A stretch of DNA of 33,075 bases from positions 1-33,075 of the forward strand of contig JAJFFD010000155.1 in NCBI GenBank assembly GCA_021776805.1. Direction: 5' to 3'. Shown here one piece after another: positions 8,726 to 17,142 of the stretch; the stretch's first letter is position 1, and each line of letters begins with the position of its first letter. The notes below the pieces were generated by a model. That model saw only the letters and a list, made by a program, of their open reading frames with translations, was not told where the DNA came from and searched no databases. The stretch comes from Planctomycetota bacterium. Lineage in GTDB: Bacteria > Planctomycetota > UBA1135 > UBA2386. A program made the translations under genes and the position numbers.

Positions 8726-9963
8726 AGTTCAAAGAAGCGGACCTGGAACGGGCCTTCGAATGTCTCGGTGGCGATCCCTCGGCGGATGCTGTCCGCATCC
8801 TCGCAGAGATCCCCGATCCCATACCTCCGAGCCAGCCGGTCTGGCCGCTGATCATCGGCGCCGCCATGGGCGGGGCTGCAATCACCGGCTTGCTCATGTG
8901 GCTGATGCTGCCAGCAGCCGAAGCCCCTGCTGACCAATCTCCGCCAAAGGAAGAAGCCATCGAGCTGCCAGAAGAGAAGCCTATCGAGAAGCTTCTACCG
9001 CCACCCGAAGCGCTCGACCCGAGCGGCGTCTCCCTCGCGGCCACCGAGAATGCCAATCTCGACGTCAGCGTCGGCGATGTGATGCTGGCTTCCGCAGACG
9101 ACCCGGAACCACGCCGCCTGTCCTCCGGCACGCGCCTCGCCTACGGGCAGACCTACAAGACCAGTGAGGATTCTTTCGCGGCTATCTCCCTGGATGACAA
9201 GGTGCAGCTGCGCATCGGCCCGGGAACCACCCTGGCCCTCATGGACGAGAACAGCCTCAACCTTCTGGAGGGCATGCTTTGGGTGCAAAACCAGCCGGAC
9301 AACAGCCCGGTGTATGTCTTCACCAACGAAGGTGACATCGGCGCCGAAGCTGGCTCGGTGGTCTCCCTGGCCGCGAACGAAGAGCGCCTGCAATTGGCGA
9401 CCTTCATCGGCAACGCCAGCTTTGACACTCTCGCCGGCGACAAGCTGCGCCTGAGCGAAGCCCAGTTCTGCGAATCCACCGGCGGCCTCGTGGATGATCC
9501 CCGAGATGCCGGGCAATTCTGGTACTACTACCGCTGGCAGCTACCACTGCTGTCGCGCAGCGACCGCCAAGAAGAAGTGGTCGGGATGCTCAGCGCCCTG
9601 GCCATGGACTTGGATGATCCGGACCCGGAAAAGCAGGAGCTGGCCAGCGAAGAATTCCGCCGCCTCGGTGGATTGAGCGCCCGCGCCCTGTCCCTGGCCC
9701 TCGAAGGCATGGTCGACCCAGGCGACACTCGACGTCGCGTGGTGTTTTTGTTCTGCGACGTCGCAGACTTGGAGTCCCAGGATCGCCTGCTCGATCTCCT
9801 GCTCAGTCAAGATGGTGAGGAGCGTGCCCGTGCAGCAGCGACCCTCGCCCGCGTCACGGGCCAGGACATGGACGAGAAATGGGACTCTGCGTTCTGGCGG
9901 GATGCGCCGGTCTCGGATCGCATGAGCGCGCGGATCAATTACCGCCGTAAGCTCCCCCGCTGA
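8722..9963 (+). CDS. Membrane-anchored FecR-like putative anti-sigma factor
   Basis: A 413-residue protein coupled to the preceding ECF sigma gene by a 4-base ATGA overlap. Residues 1-38 would be cytoplasmic and sigma-facing; I see no HxxxCxxC zinc anti-sigma motif. One membrane helix spans about 42-64 (PLIIGAAMGGAAITGLLMWL), then an acidic proline-rich linker. Residues about 95-260 look like a FecR domain: LDVSVGDVMLA, LSSGTRLAYGQTYKTSEDSF, VQLRIGPGTTLAL, NLLEGMLWVQ and FTNEGDIGAEAGSVVSL. The C-terminus (about 280-390) has helical HEAT-like units (EEFRRLGGLSARALSLALEG, ERARAAATLARVTGQ). Inferred role: a periplasmic signal is relayed to the sigma factor. No TonB receptor or other input gene is adjacent. 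Confidence 0.72.
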   Translation: MKFKEADLERAFECLGGDPSADAVRILAEIPDPIPPSQPVWPLIIGAAMGGAAITGLLMWLMLPAAEAPADQSPPKEEAIELPEEKPIEKLLPPPEALDPSGVSLAATENANLDVSVGDVMLASADDPEPRRLSSGTRLAYGQTYKTSEDSFAAISLDDKVQLRIGPGTTLALMDENSLNLLEGMLWVQNQPDNSPVYVFTNEGDIGAEAGSVVSLAANEERLQLATFIGNASFDTLAGDKLRLSEAQFCESTGGLVDDPRDAGQFWYYYRWQLPLLSRSDRQEEVVGMLSALAMDLDDPDPEKQELASEEFRRLGGLSARALSLALEGMVDPGDTRRRVVFLFCDVADLESQDRLLDLLLSQDGEERARAAATLARVTGQDMDEKWDSAFWRDAPVSDRMSARINYRRKLPR

Positions 9964-9971
9964 GATCTTCC

Positions 9972-10328
9972 TCAGGCAAGAATATCGAGGAGCAATTCCG
10001 GTGGACGGGCAATCACCGCCCGCCCCCCACGGCGAACGATCGGCCTCTCGATGAGTTGCGGCTGTGCTGCCATGGCTTCGATGGCCGTGTTCGCATCGGC
10101 TTCTGCCATACCTAGCTCGGTAAACAAGGCGTCCTTCTGCCGCATCATCCCTCGCGGGTGGTCCAGGCCGAGATCCTGGCACCAGGAGAGCAGGTCCTCT
10201 GGACTGGGGGGCTCTTCCAGATAGGGGATCAGGCGGTACTCGAGATTGCGCTCGTCGAGCAGGGCCTTGGCCTGGCGGCATTTCGAGCACTTAGGGTTGA
10301 AGAGCACTTCAATTTGGGCACTGTCCAT
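9972..10328 (-). CDS. arsC: ArsC/Spx-family arsenate reductase-like protein
   Basis: A 118-residue thioredoxin-fold protein of the glutaredoxin-dependent ArsC family. The active-site segment is VLFNPKCSKCRQA (Cys14 and Cys17 from this ATG) and the family-typical IERPIV motif follows near residue 90, then GRAVIARPPE. Most ArsC proteins have C-S-K-S or C-S-T-S; the second Cys here gives a CxxC more like YfgD or Spx-type members, so true arsenate reduction is not certain. No arsenite pump or ArsR gene is nearby, which argues against a dedicated arsenic operon. The ATG at 10328 is preferred over a TTG at 10340, which would add only four residues. Confidence 0.8.
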   Translation of the reverse strand: MDSAQIEVLFNPKCSKCRQAKALLDERNLEYRLIPYLEEPPSPEDLLSWCQDLGLDHPRGMMRQKDALFTELGMAEADANTAIEAMAAQPQLIERPIVRRGGRAVIARPPELLLDILA

Positions 10329-10423
10329 AGCTGGCAACAAGGTAGCAGCTCAACGACGCTGGGAAAGAACCCTCCTGGCGCCGCATTCAGAGCGCTCCTC
10401 CCCACCCCGCATAGAGATCAGCA

Positions 10424-12448
10424 ATGAGCTTCGAACACAAAGGCCGCAGCCTGAACAAGGTCGCCGTCATCGGCTCCGGACAGATCGGCCCGGACATCGC
10501 TCTCTACTTCACCAAGGTCCTCGCCCCCTTCGGCGTGCAAACCGTCGTCGTCGACGTATCCGAAGAGGCTCTGACCAAGGGCCGGGCCAAGCTGGAGAAG
10601 AAAATCGCCAAGGGCGTGGAGACGGGAGCCTTCAAGGAAGCTCAGCAGACGCAGATGCTTGCCGCGGTTGACTTCACTTCTGACTACGAGCAGGTCCGCG
10701 GCGCAGACTTCGTCTTGGAAGCAGCCACCGAAGACCGTGATCTCAAGCGCCGAATCTTCGCCCAGATCGAAGACTTGGTCAGCAGCGATGCCATCCTCGC
10801 CAGCAACTCATCCCATCTGGAGCCAGAGGCCATCTTCGAGGAAGCGAAGCATCCTGAGCGCGCTGCAGTGATCCACTACTTCTTCCCTGCGGAGCGAAAC
10901 CTCATCGTCGAGGTCGTGCCCGGCATGGCTACGAGTCCGCAGGTAGCCGACTGGCTCATGTCCTTCTATGAACAGATCGGCAAGGTGCCCTTGGCGGTGA
11001 ACTCACGCTATGGCTACGCCCTCGATCCCATTTTCGAGGGTCTGTTTCAGGCCTGTGCCTTGATCGCGGAATCGGGGCTGGCGACAAGCAAGCAGATCGA
11101 CGCCGTGGCACAGAGCGCACTCGGCATGACAGTCGGCTCCTTCACCGCCATGAATCTGACGGGTGGCAACCCGATCACCTGCGTCGGACTCGACAACTAC
11201 ACCAGCAAGATCAACAAGTGGTTCGCCACTCCGCAAAGCCTCAAGGATCGGGTCGCGAGCGGAGAAGCCTGGGAAGTCCCCGCACGTGGCGAGAAAGTCG
11301 AAGTCGCTCCCGAGCTCCGCGAAAAACTGACTCGCATGCTGCGCGGGGCCTACTTCGGACTCTGCGGCGAAATCATTGATGCAGGCCTCATCTCGGTGGG
11401 AGACTTCAATCTTGGCCTGCAGATGGCTCTCGATATGAAGCCAGCCTTCAGCTTCATGAACGAGCTCGGCGTGAAGGAGTCTCTGGCGCTGGTGGAGGAA
11501 TACGCCGCCAGCCAATCTCACTTCCCGCTGCCAAAGTGCATCAAGGATCAGGCAGCCAGCGGCCAAGACTTCGTCATTCCCAACATCCTGCGCAGGGACC
11601 AGGGCGACGTCGCGGTCCTCACCATCCGGCGACCGAGAGTTCTCAACGCTCTGGACCAATCAGTCTTCGATGAGCTCGAAGATCTCTTCGCAGCTGTCGA
11701 GGCAGACCCGAAGATTCAGGCGGCCGTGCTCACTGGCTTCGGCAAGAAGGCCTTTGTCTCCGGCGCCGACGTAGGTTTCCTCGCCAAGATCGAGAACCAA
11801 GAGCAAGGTGAGGCGACCGCGGCTGGCTCCCAGCGCGTTCTCAACATCATCGAGGACATGAGCAAGCCGGTGATTTGCGCGATGAACGGCCTGGCCTTCG
11901 GCGGCGGCAATGAACTCGCCATGGCCTGCACACAACGCATCGCCAAGAAGGGTCTGCGGGTCCTCGCTGCTCAGCCTGAACCGAACCTCGGCATCATCCC
12001 CGGCGCCGGCGGCAGCCAGCGCCTGCCGAGAATCATCGGCCTCGAAGCCGCTGCTGAACTCCTGCGCACAGGCAAACCCATCTCCTCGGCTCGCGCCCTC
12101 GAGCTCGGCCTGATCAGTGAGGAGGTTGAAGGGGACGTGGTTGATCGTGCCATCGAGATCGCCCGCAATATCGCCGGGGGTGTGGTCGAACGCCCAAGCA
12201 TCCTGCGCGAACCCATGACTGGTCTGCCTGAGAGCCTTCCCCATACGGACATTGGCCATCTCAGTCGCAAAGTGGACGAGATCATGTGCAAGGCGATCCT
12301 CGCTGGCGCTGCCATGGACCTGCGCTCGGGCATCGTCCACGAGGCCAAGTGTTTCGGCGAAGTCTGCGCCACCGAGGACATGCGCATCGGCGTGCAAAAC
12401 TTCCTTCAGAACGGTCCACGCAGCAAGGCCGAGTTCAAGCACCAGTAG
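10424..12448 (+). CDS. Bifunctional 3-hydroxyacyl-CoA dehydrogenase / enoyl-CoA hydratase
   Basis: A 674-residue beta-oxidation enzyme with dehydrogenase first and hydratase second, the reverse of E. coli FadB. The NAD-binding segment VAVIGSGQIGPDIALYFTK (about 13-31) opens the dehydrogenase half, with ASNSSHLEP and the catalytic His in AVIHYFFPAERN. The second dehydrogenase domain (about 200-360) follows. The crotonase half (about 385-580) has FVSGADVGFLAK for the oxyanion region, GLAFGGGNELAMAC with one catalytic Glu and QPEPNLGIIPGAGGSQRLP with the other. It would convert 2-enoyl-CoA to 3-ketoacyl-CoA in two steps. No thiolase partner is adjacent; the gene stands alone and its stop is 3 bp from a convergent alcohol dehydrogenase. 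Confidence 0.9.
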   Translation: MSFEHKGRSLNKVAVIGSGQIGPDIALYFTKVLAPFGVQTVVVDVSEEALTKGRAKLEKKIAKGVETGAFKEAQQTQMLAAVDFTSDYEQVRGADFVLEAATEDRDLKRRIFAQIEDLVSSDAILASNSSHLEPEAIFEEAKHPERAAVIHYFFPAERNLIVEVVPGMATSPQVADWLMSFYEQIGKVPLAVNSRYGYALDPIFEGLFQACALIAESGLATSKQIDAVAQSALGMTVGSFTAMNLTGGNPITCVGLDNYTSKINKWFATPQSLKDRVASGEAWEVPARGEKVEVAPELREKLTRMLRGAYFGLCGEIIDAGLISVGDFNLGLQMALDMKPAFSFMNELGVKESLALVEEYAASQSHFPLPKCIKDQAASGQDFVIPNILRRDQGDVAVLTIRRPRVLNALDQSVFDELEDLFAAVEADPKIQAAVLTGFGKKAFVSGADVGFLAKIENQEQGEATAAGSQRVLNIIEDMSKPVICAMNGLAFGGGNELAMACTQRIAKKGLRVLAAQPEPNLGIIPGAGGSQRLPRIIGLEAAAELLRTGKPISSARALELGLISEEVEGDVVDRAIEIARNIAGGVVERPSILREPMTGLPESLPHTDIGHLSRKVDEIMCKAILAGAAMDLRSGIVHEAKCFGEVCATEDMRIGVQNFLQNGPRSKAEFKHQ

Positions 12449-12451
12449 GCG

Positions 12452-13528
12452 TCACTGTGCTTCTGCTTCGAGAGTCTCAGCACGACTCGGATCAGGCGCC
12501 GCGATCACTTCGGCAACTCGAAGGACAGCGGCGCCCTTGATCGCATCGTGCTTGAGCGCCTGTAAGGCTCGGTTCGCGTCCTGCATGGCAAACTCCTGCA
12601 CTCTGGTTCGCAGGTTGATCGCTGCAGCCTCCCGCAGAAACTCGATGCCATCCTGTCGCGTGTTGTTCGCCACAGTGCAGATGCTGCGCTCCCCGTACAG
12701 ATCCGCGTAGTCCATGGCCGGGATCTGCGACATGTGAATGCCCGCCAGCACCAGGCGTCCGCCTGGTCGGAGTTGCTGCAGGGCCTGAGGTACCAGTTCG
12801 CCAGCCGGCGCGAAGATAATTGCCGCGTCGAGTTCGTCTCCTGACTGATCGAAGCTGCCCCCAACCCAGTTCGCGCCCAACTCTCTGGCCAGGACCTGAT
12901 GCTTGGTCTTGTCACGAGTGAAGACCTGCACTTCCAGGCCACGGGCCTTGGCCAATTGGATCACGACATGGCCCGCTGCCCCAAAGCCGTAGATACCGAG
13001 CCGGGCAGCTCCGCCCGCCTGTCCTGCTGCGTAGATGCCGGTCTTGCAGAGACTGCGGTAGCCGATGATGCCGGCACAAAGCAGAGGTGCCGCCTGTAGA
13101 TCTGCAAAGCTCTGCGGCAGGACATAGGTAAAGCTGGCCGGCGCGATGCAATAATCCGCAAAGCCGCCGTCCGCAGTCCAGCCGGTGTATTCGGCCGCCT
13201 GGCAGAGATTCTCCTGTCCGTCGAGGCAGTACCGACAGTCCCCACAGCTGCGCTGCAACCAGGCGACGCCAACGCGCTGGCCCAGCTGCACCTCGCGCAC
13301 ACCGGCGCCTAGTCGAGTCACTCGACCGATGATCTGGTGCCCAGGCACAATCGAAGGGCGTCGCGCTTCGAGATCCCCCTCAACGACGTGGAGATCCGTC
13401 CTACAGATGCCGCAGACGAGGACACGAATCTGAACCTCGCCCGGCCCCGGTTCGGGTACCGGCCGGTGTTTCAGGGACAGGGGCTGGCGCTCGACAGGCG
13501 CAGCTTGTTCCAGGACCCAGGCTCGCAT
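12452..13528 (-). CDS. Zinc-dependent alcohol dehydrogenase (MDR family)
   Basis: A 358-residue medium-chain dehydrogenase. Catalytic zinc ligands are Cys42 (CGICRTDLHVVEG), His64 (PGHQIIGRV) and Cys151 (LLCAGIIGYRSL). Structural zinc ligands are Cys95, Cys98, Cys101 and Cys109 (CGDCRYCLDGQENLC). The Rossmann motif LGIYGFGAAGHVVIQLAKA starts near 177, and VQVFTRD after it suggests NADPH or NAD use without deciding which. Length and motifs fit the AdhA/AdhP-like alcohol or aldehyde reductases. A -10-like TAAAAT lies 6 nt before the ATG, inside the short gap after the upstream same-strand gene, so it may have its own leaderless transcript. The natural substrate is unknown. Confidence 0.9.
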   Translation of the reverse strand: MRAWVLEQAAPVERQPLSLKHRPVPEPGPGEVQIRVLVCGICRTDLHVVEGDLEARRPSIVPGHQIIGRVTRLGAGVREVQLGQRVGVAWLQRSCGDCRYCLDGQENLCQAAEYTGWTADGGFADYCIAPASFTYVLPQSFADLQAAPLLCAGIIGYRSLCKTGIYAAGQAGGAARLGIYGFGAAGHVVIQLAKARGLEVQVFTRDKTKHQVLARELGANWVGGSFDQSGDELDAAIIFAPAGELVPQALQQLRPGGRLVLAGIHMSQIPAMDYADLYGERSICTVANNTRQDGIEFLREAAAINLRTRVQEFAMQDANRALQALKHDAIKGAAVLRVAEVIAAPDPSRAETLEAEAQ

Positions 13529-13534
13529 GGGCCC

Positions 13535-13540
13535 ATTTTA
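13535..13540 (-). promoter_or_regulatory. -10-like TAAAAT before the alcohol dehydrogenase
   Basis: On the minus strand TAAAAT is followed by 6 nt (GGGCCC) and then the ATG. The expected transcription start falls at or near the ATG, giving a leaderless mRNA. No -35 consensus is seen at the proper spacing. Confidence 0.4.
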
Positions 13541-13554
13541 TCCCCTAGGGCGCC

Positions 13555-14781
13555 TCAGCGCTCCTTTGGACTGGCGCTGCTAGCGACCATCAACTTGGCC
13601 ACTTCGGCCTGATAACTCAGGACTTGCATGGCGCCAAAATCCGGATCGCGCACTTCGAAGGCGAAGGGCCCTGTGCCCAGACCCTCGAAGAGGACATAGC
13701 CCTCACTGTCGGCCTGTGCGTAGAGGCTGCCAATGCCCTCCGCGTCGAGGCGGACATGTGCCAGAGCCTGCGGGCCAGCGGTCTGCTCGAGGACCTGAAT
13801 GCGCAGGGAGCGACTGGCTTCCAGTTGCCAGTCTGCATCCATGCTCCCCTTCAAGGTGATGGGCTGGCGGAAACCGAGGTCACCACGATGAGGATAGGCG
13901 ATCAGCTCATATTCCCCGGGCAGGAGGCCTCGGAAGGCGAAGCGGCCTGACGCGTCGGTGAACTGGCGGCGATGCATGCCATTACGCCTGAGCTCCAGAG
14001 CTGCGATTTGCGCCGGAGCGCGGTCCTTGTCATGGAGGATGCCCGCAAGCTCGAGGCCGTAGTTCAAGTGGATCTCGCCCAGGGGCATGACGCCTTGGCT
14101 TCGACTCGGCTTGAAGGCCATGTGTCCGACTCGACCCTCAGCATCGTAAGCAAGGATGCTGCAGCTCTCTGCCGGCAACGGCACTCGAAAACGCCCGTAC
14201 TCGTCGGCACGGACCCGCTCACCGGTCTCTTCCACCAGCACGATCGCCTTGGCCAGCTCCCGCCCAGCCTGGTCGACGAGGAATCCTTCGCCAGCGAGTA
14301 GGGTGCCTTCATCAGCGGGCTCGGCCTCTTCGGCCGGAGCCGCTTCGATCTGAGCCTCCCCGGTAGACCAGGGGAATTCTGTCGTCAGGATCAGCAGGGC
14401 AGGCTCACCGGGAATAGCCAGGGCACTAGAGCGCCCCATTCCCTCCGCAGTCGCGGTCAGCAAGTGCTGCCGACCAGCGAGGACCTGCAGTATGAAGTTG
14501 CCCTCCGAGTCGCTGGATACTGCTTCACCGCCTTCCGACGCACTCGCAATGCGAGCACCCGCTACGGGCCAACCCAGACTGTCGATCACCCGGCCATCCA
14601 CTTCGACCAGCAGGAGCTCAGGCGCTTGGCGGGTCGAGTGCTTGAGGAGAAGGCCGGCATTCTCATCCACCGCAGCGGCAGACTTCGGCCCTTGGAGAAG
14701 GGCCTCCATGGCCCCAGTCGCCCACATTCCGAGTCCGAGAACCAGGAACCAGAGGAGAAGAAGATGGGAAGGTCGACTCAT
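13555..14781 (-). CDS. Membrane-anchored protein with repeated carboxypeptidase-regulatory-like domains
   Basis: A 408-residue protein with an N-terminal hydrophobic helix (about 6-25, LLLLWFLVLGLGMWATGAM) that acts as signal or anchor. The rest is a series of about four beta-sandwich units of the CarboxypepD-regulatory/transthyretin-like type. The first (about 59-115) reads VDGRVIDSLGWPVAGARI with SDSEGNFILQV; the second (about 163-222) ADEYGRFRVPLPAE; the third (about 245-315) FTDASGRFAFRGLLPGEYEL; the fourth (about 330-390) AQADSEGYVLFEGLGTGPF. Each has the recurrent D-x-x-G-x-F turn. No enzymatic domain is present. Likely role: extracytoplasmic scaffold or cell-surface adhesion, inferred from domain type only. 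Its upstream region carries the 12-mer GGGTAACAGAGG also found at 7800. Confidence 0.72.
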   Translation of the reverse strand: MSRPSHLLLLWFLVLGLGMWATGAMEALLQGPKSAAAVDENAGLLLKHSTRQAPELLLVEVDGRVIDSLGWPVAGARIASASEGGEAVSSDSEGNFILQVLAGRQHLLTATAEGMGRSSALAIPGEPALLILTTEFPWSTGEAQIEAAPAEEAEPADEGTLLAGEGFLVDQAGRELAKAIVLVEETGERVRADEYGRFRVPLPAESCSILAYDAEGRVGHMAFKPSRSQGVMPLGEIHLNYGLELAGILHDKDRAPAQIAALELRRNGMHRRQFTDASGRFAFRGLLPGEYELIAYPHRGDLGFRQPITLKGSMDADWQLEASRSLRIQVLEQTAGPQALAHVRLDAEGIGSLYAQADSEGYVLFEGLGTGPFAFEVRDPDFGAMQVLSYQAEVAKLMVASSASPKER

Positions 14782-14906
14782 CGATCAGCTGAGGGTAACA
14801 GAGGTGCGGCTATTGTCGGGATCCTGGACGCTCCGCGCGCCCGATCAAGATCCCACCGCGCATCCCTACGCCTGCCCTTGAGGACAGAGCTTGCCCAATC
14901 ACGAGC

Positions 14907-15632
14907 TTGGAAGCAAACCCGAGACCTGCACTGAGCATCGTCATCCCACTCTTCCAGGAAGCATCGGGCGTTCCGGCTTTGGCAGAGGCGCTGGTCGCGC
15001 TTAAAAAAAATGCGCTGGGCCAGCGCGATTTGCACCTCCTCCTCGTGGACGACGGCTCCACCGACGGCACGGGCTCGTTGTTGAAAGATCACTGCGCCGA
15101 GATTCCCGACACTCGAATCCTCAGCCACGCACAAAACCGCGGACTCTGCGAAGCCCTCTTCACAGGTAGCGATGCTGCCAACACCCCCTACGTCGCCTGG
15201 CTGGACAGTGACCTCAGCTACGACCCGGAGCTCTGCCTGCAGCTGGCAGAGCAACTCGATGCAGGGGCAGAACTCGCCCTCGCCTCCTGCTATCACCCCG
15301 AGGGCGAGGTCGAAGGGGTCTCACGCTTTCGTCTGGGACTCTCCGCCATTGCCTCGCGGCTCTATCGCCTTCTCACGGGGGCAGAGCTACACACCTACAC
15401 CTGCATGCTGCGGGCCTACCGACGGGAACAGCTCCTCGCCTGCCGGCCGGAGCGCGGCGGCTTCATCGGGGTGACCGAGGTTCTCCTGCGTGCACTCCGT
15501 CGCGAGCAGCGCTGCGCCGAAATCCCCGCCCTGCTGCGGCGGCGCCGGCAGGGGCAAAGCAAGATGCGCGTCTTCGGGGTCGGCCTAGGCCATCTCGGCC
15601 TGATGGGCGCCTGGCTCTTGCGGCGATTCTGA
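14907..15632 (+). CDS. Family 2 glycosyltransferase
   Basis: A 241-residue GT-A fold enzyme of the DPM1/ArnC-like type. It starts with LSIVIPLFQEASGVPALAEA, then LLLVDDGSTDGTGSLL (nucleotide binding) and AWLDSDLSYDPE with the metal-binding D100-S-D102. The acceptor side includes YTCMLRAYRREQLL and GFIGVTEVLLRALRR, and the tail RRRRQGQSKMRVFGVG is typical of polyprenyl-phosphate sugar transferases. It ends in one weak hydrophobic stretch and lacks the C-terminal membrane helices of the longer members. The start is a TTG at 14907 with no well-placed Shine-Dalgarno, so the N-terminus is uncertain. The coding sequence contains a run of eight A at 15003-15010, rare in this GC-rich DNA. The 3' end overlaps convergent pdxT by 48 bp. 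Confidence 0.85.
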   Translation: MEANPRPALSIVIPLFQEASGVPALAEALVALKKNALGQRDLHLLLVDDGSTDGTGSLLKDHCAEIPDTRILSHAQNRGLCEALFTGSDAANTPYVAWLDSDLSYDPELCLQLAEQLDAGAELALASCYHPEGEVEGVSRFRLGLSAIASRLYRLLTGAELHTYTCMLRAYRREQLLACRPERGGFIGVTEVLLRALRREQRCAEIPALLRRRRQGQSKMRVFGVGLGHLGLMGAWLLRRF

Positions 15633-16205
15633 CTCAGCTCGCGCGCGGAGCATCGCGACGAACATCGCCGTGACCGGGTGATTCTCTTCCAGCTCCGGGT
15701 GGAAGCAGGCCGCCAAGATCGGCCCCCGGCGCAGAAGCACCGGATCGCCGTCACGCCGCGCAAGGATCTCGACCTCCGGACCATGCTCGAGAACGCGCGG
15801 GGCGCGGATGAAGACGGCGCGAGTTCCCGCCGGCAGCTCACCGCTCAGCTCGAAGGTCCCGGAACAGATCTGTCGCCCATAACCATTGCGGCAGACCTTG
15901 ATGTCGAGCAGGCCGAAACTCTCCTGCGAGGGTTCGATCACCTCGCGGGCAAGGAGAATGAGACCGGCGCAGGTGGCCAGCACTGGCAGACCCGACTCGA
16001 GCAGCGCCTGCATCGGGACCTGCAGCCCCTGAATGCGCAGCAGCTTGAGCATGGTGCTGCTCTCACCCCCCGGCAGAATGAGGCCGGATAGCCCCTCCAG
16101 GTCCGCGGGCACGCGCAGCTCACGCACCGGGATGCCATGCGCGCGCATGGCCGCCCCGTGCTCGGCAAAGTCACCCTGCAGAGCGAGGATCCCAACCGGC
16201 TTCAT
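15585..16205 (-). CDS. pdxT: PdxT, glutaminase subunit of pyridoxal 5'-phosphate synthase
   Basis: A 206-residue class I-like glutamine amidotransferase that supplies ammonia to PdxS in the DXP-independent vitamin B6 pathway. It begins VGILALQGDFAEH and carries LILPGGESSTM, the nucleophile Cys79 in LATCAGLILLA, and the His169/Glu171 pair in ACFHPELEENH. The open frame extends upstream to 16391 but the ATG at 16205 is the family start and lies 7 bp after the pdxS stop. The C-terminal tail (RARAESESPQEPGAHQAEMA) is longer than usual and lies in the 48-bp overlap with the convergent glycosyltransferase. Third gene of a pdxR-pdxS-pdxT operon. Confidence 0.95.
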   Translation of the reverse strand: MKPVGILALQGDFAEHGAAMRAHGIPVRELRVPADLEGLSGLILPGGESSTMLKLLRIQGLQVPMQALLESGLPVLATCAGLILLAREVIEPSQESFGLLDIKVCRNGYGRQICSGTFELSGELPAGTRAVFIRAPRVLEHGPEVEILARRDGDPVLLRRGPILAACFHPELEENHPVTAMFVAMLRARAESESPQEPGAHQAEMA

Positions 16206-16212
16206 CGCAGCC

Positions 16213-17124
16213 TCAGATACCTCGCCTGGCGAGGAGCTGGTCCTCAGGCAGACTGCCGACGTCCAAACCAGGCATCGCCTTGCCCAGGCCCTTGGAGATC
16301 TCGGCGAGCTCCTTGGGGTCTTGGAAGTTGGTAACGGCGCGGACGATCGCGCGCGCCATCCGTGCCGGGTCGCTGGACTTGAAGATGCCACTGCCGACGA
16401 AGACCGACTCGGCGCCGAGCTGCATCATCAACGCGGCATCCGCGGGAGTGGCGACGCCACCGGCAGAGAAGTTCGGCACCGGCAGTCGCTGACTCTCCGC
16501 AACCCAGGTCAGGAGCTCAACGGGCACCCGGTATTCGGTTGCCTGCTTCTCCCGGGAGCGTTCATCCATGCCGCGAAGAGCGGCAATGCCGCTGCTGACC
16601 GCGCGCATGTGACGCACTGCCTCGACCACGTTGCCGGTGCCCGCTTCGCCCTTGGTGCGAATCATGGCAGCGCCCTCATGGATGCGTCGCAGGGCCTCGC
16701 CCAGGTCACGACAGCCGCAGACGAAGGGGGTCTTGAAGCCGCGCTTGGCGACGTGAAACTGCTCATCAGCAGGAGTGAGCACTTCGCTCTCGTCAATGCA
16801 GTCCACCTCGAGAGCTTCGAGGAGCTGGGCTTCGACGAAGTGACCGATTCGGACTTTGGCCATCACCGGAATCGATACCTGCTCTTGAATGGCTTGGATC
16901 ATCTCCGGATCCGAGGCGCGGGCCACGCCGCCATCCTTGCGTATGTCGGAAGGCACTCGTTCCAATGCCATGACTGCAGCGGCACCGGCTTCCTGAGCGA
17001 TGGCAGCCTGCTCGGCGTCGGTAACATCCATGATCACGCCGCCTTTGAGCTGCTCGCAGAAGCCAATCTTGCTGCGCACTTCTTCGGCGGTGAATCCGGG
17101 GATCTCGGGGCTATGTGTGGTCAT
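16213..17124 (-). CDS. pdxS: PdxS, pyridoxal 5'-phosphate synthase lyase subunit
   Basis: A 303-residue TIM barrel that builds PLP from ribose 5-phosphate, glyceraldehyde 3-phosphate and ammonia delivered by PdxT. Highly conserved blocks are visible: [55 protein letters not shown] with the substrate-binding Lys90, and [16 protein letters not shown] with the second catalytic Lys158. The C-terminal [20 protein letters not shown] phosphate site is present. The ATG at 17124 is chosen over a GTG at 17142 because AGGAG lies 7 nt upstream of it. The gene starts 18 nt after the pdxR stop. Confidence 0.97.
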   Translation of the reverse strand: MTTHSPEIPGFTAEEVRSKIGFCEQLKGGVIMDVTDAEQAAIAQEAGAAAVMALERVPSDIRKDGGVARASDPEMIQAIQEQVSIPVMAKVRIGHFVEAQLLEALEVDCIDESEVLTPADEQFHVAKRGFKTPFVCGCRDLGEALRRIHEGAAMIRTKGEAGTGNVVEAVRHMRAVSSGIAALRGMDERSREKQATEYRVPVELLTWVAESQRLPVPNFSAGGVATPADAALMMQLGAESVFVGSGIFKSSDPARMARAIVRAVTNFQDPKELAEISKGLGKAMPGLDVGSLPEDQLLARRGI

Positions 17125-17131
17125 CAATCTG

Positions 17132-17136
17132 CTCCT
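17132..17136 (-). promoter_or_regulatory. Shine-Dalgarno of pdxS
   Basis: AGGAG on the minus strand, 7 nt before the ATG at 17124; it lies between the pdxR stop and pdxS and decides the start. Clear Shine-Dalgarno sites are uncommon in this window. Confidence 0.7.
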
Positions 17137-17142
17137 GCTCAC

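Noticed and set aside
10000-10340. Arsenic resistance operon
   Set aside because: Only an ArsC-family protein is present, with a CxxC active site and no ArsR, ArsB/Acr3 or ArsA nearby.
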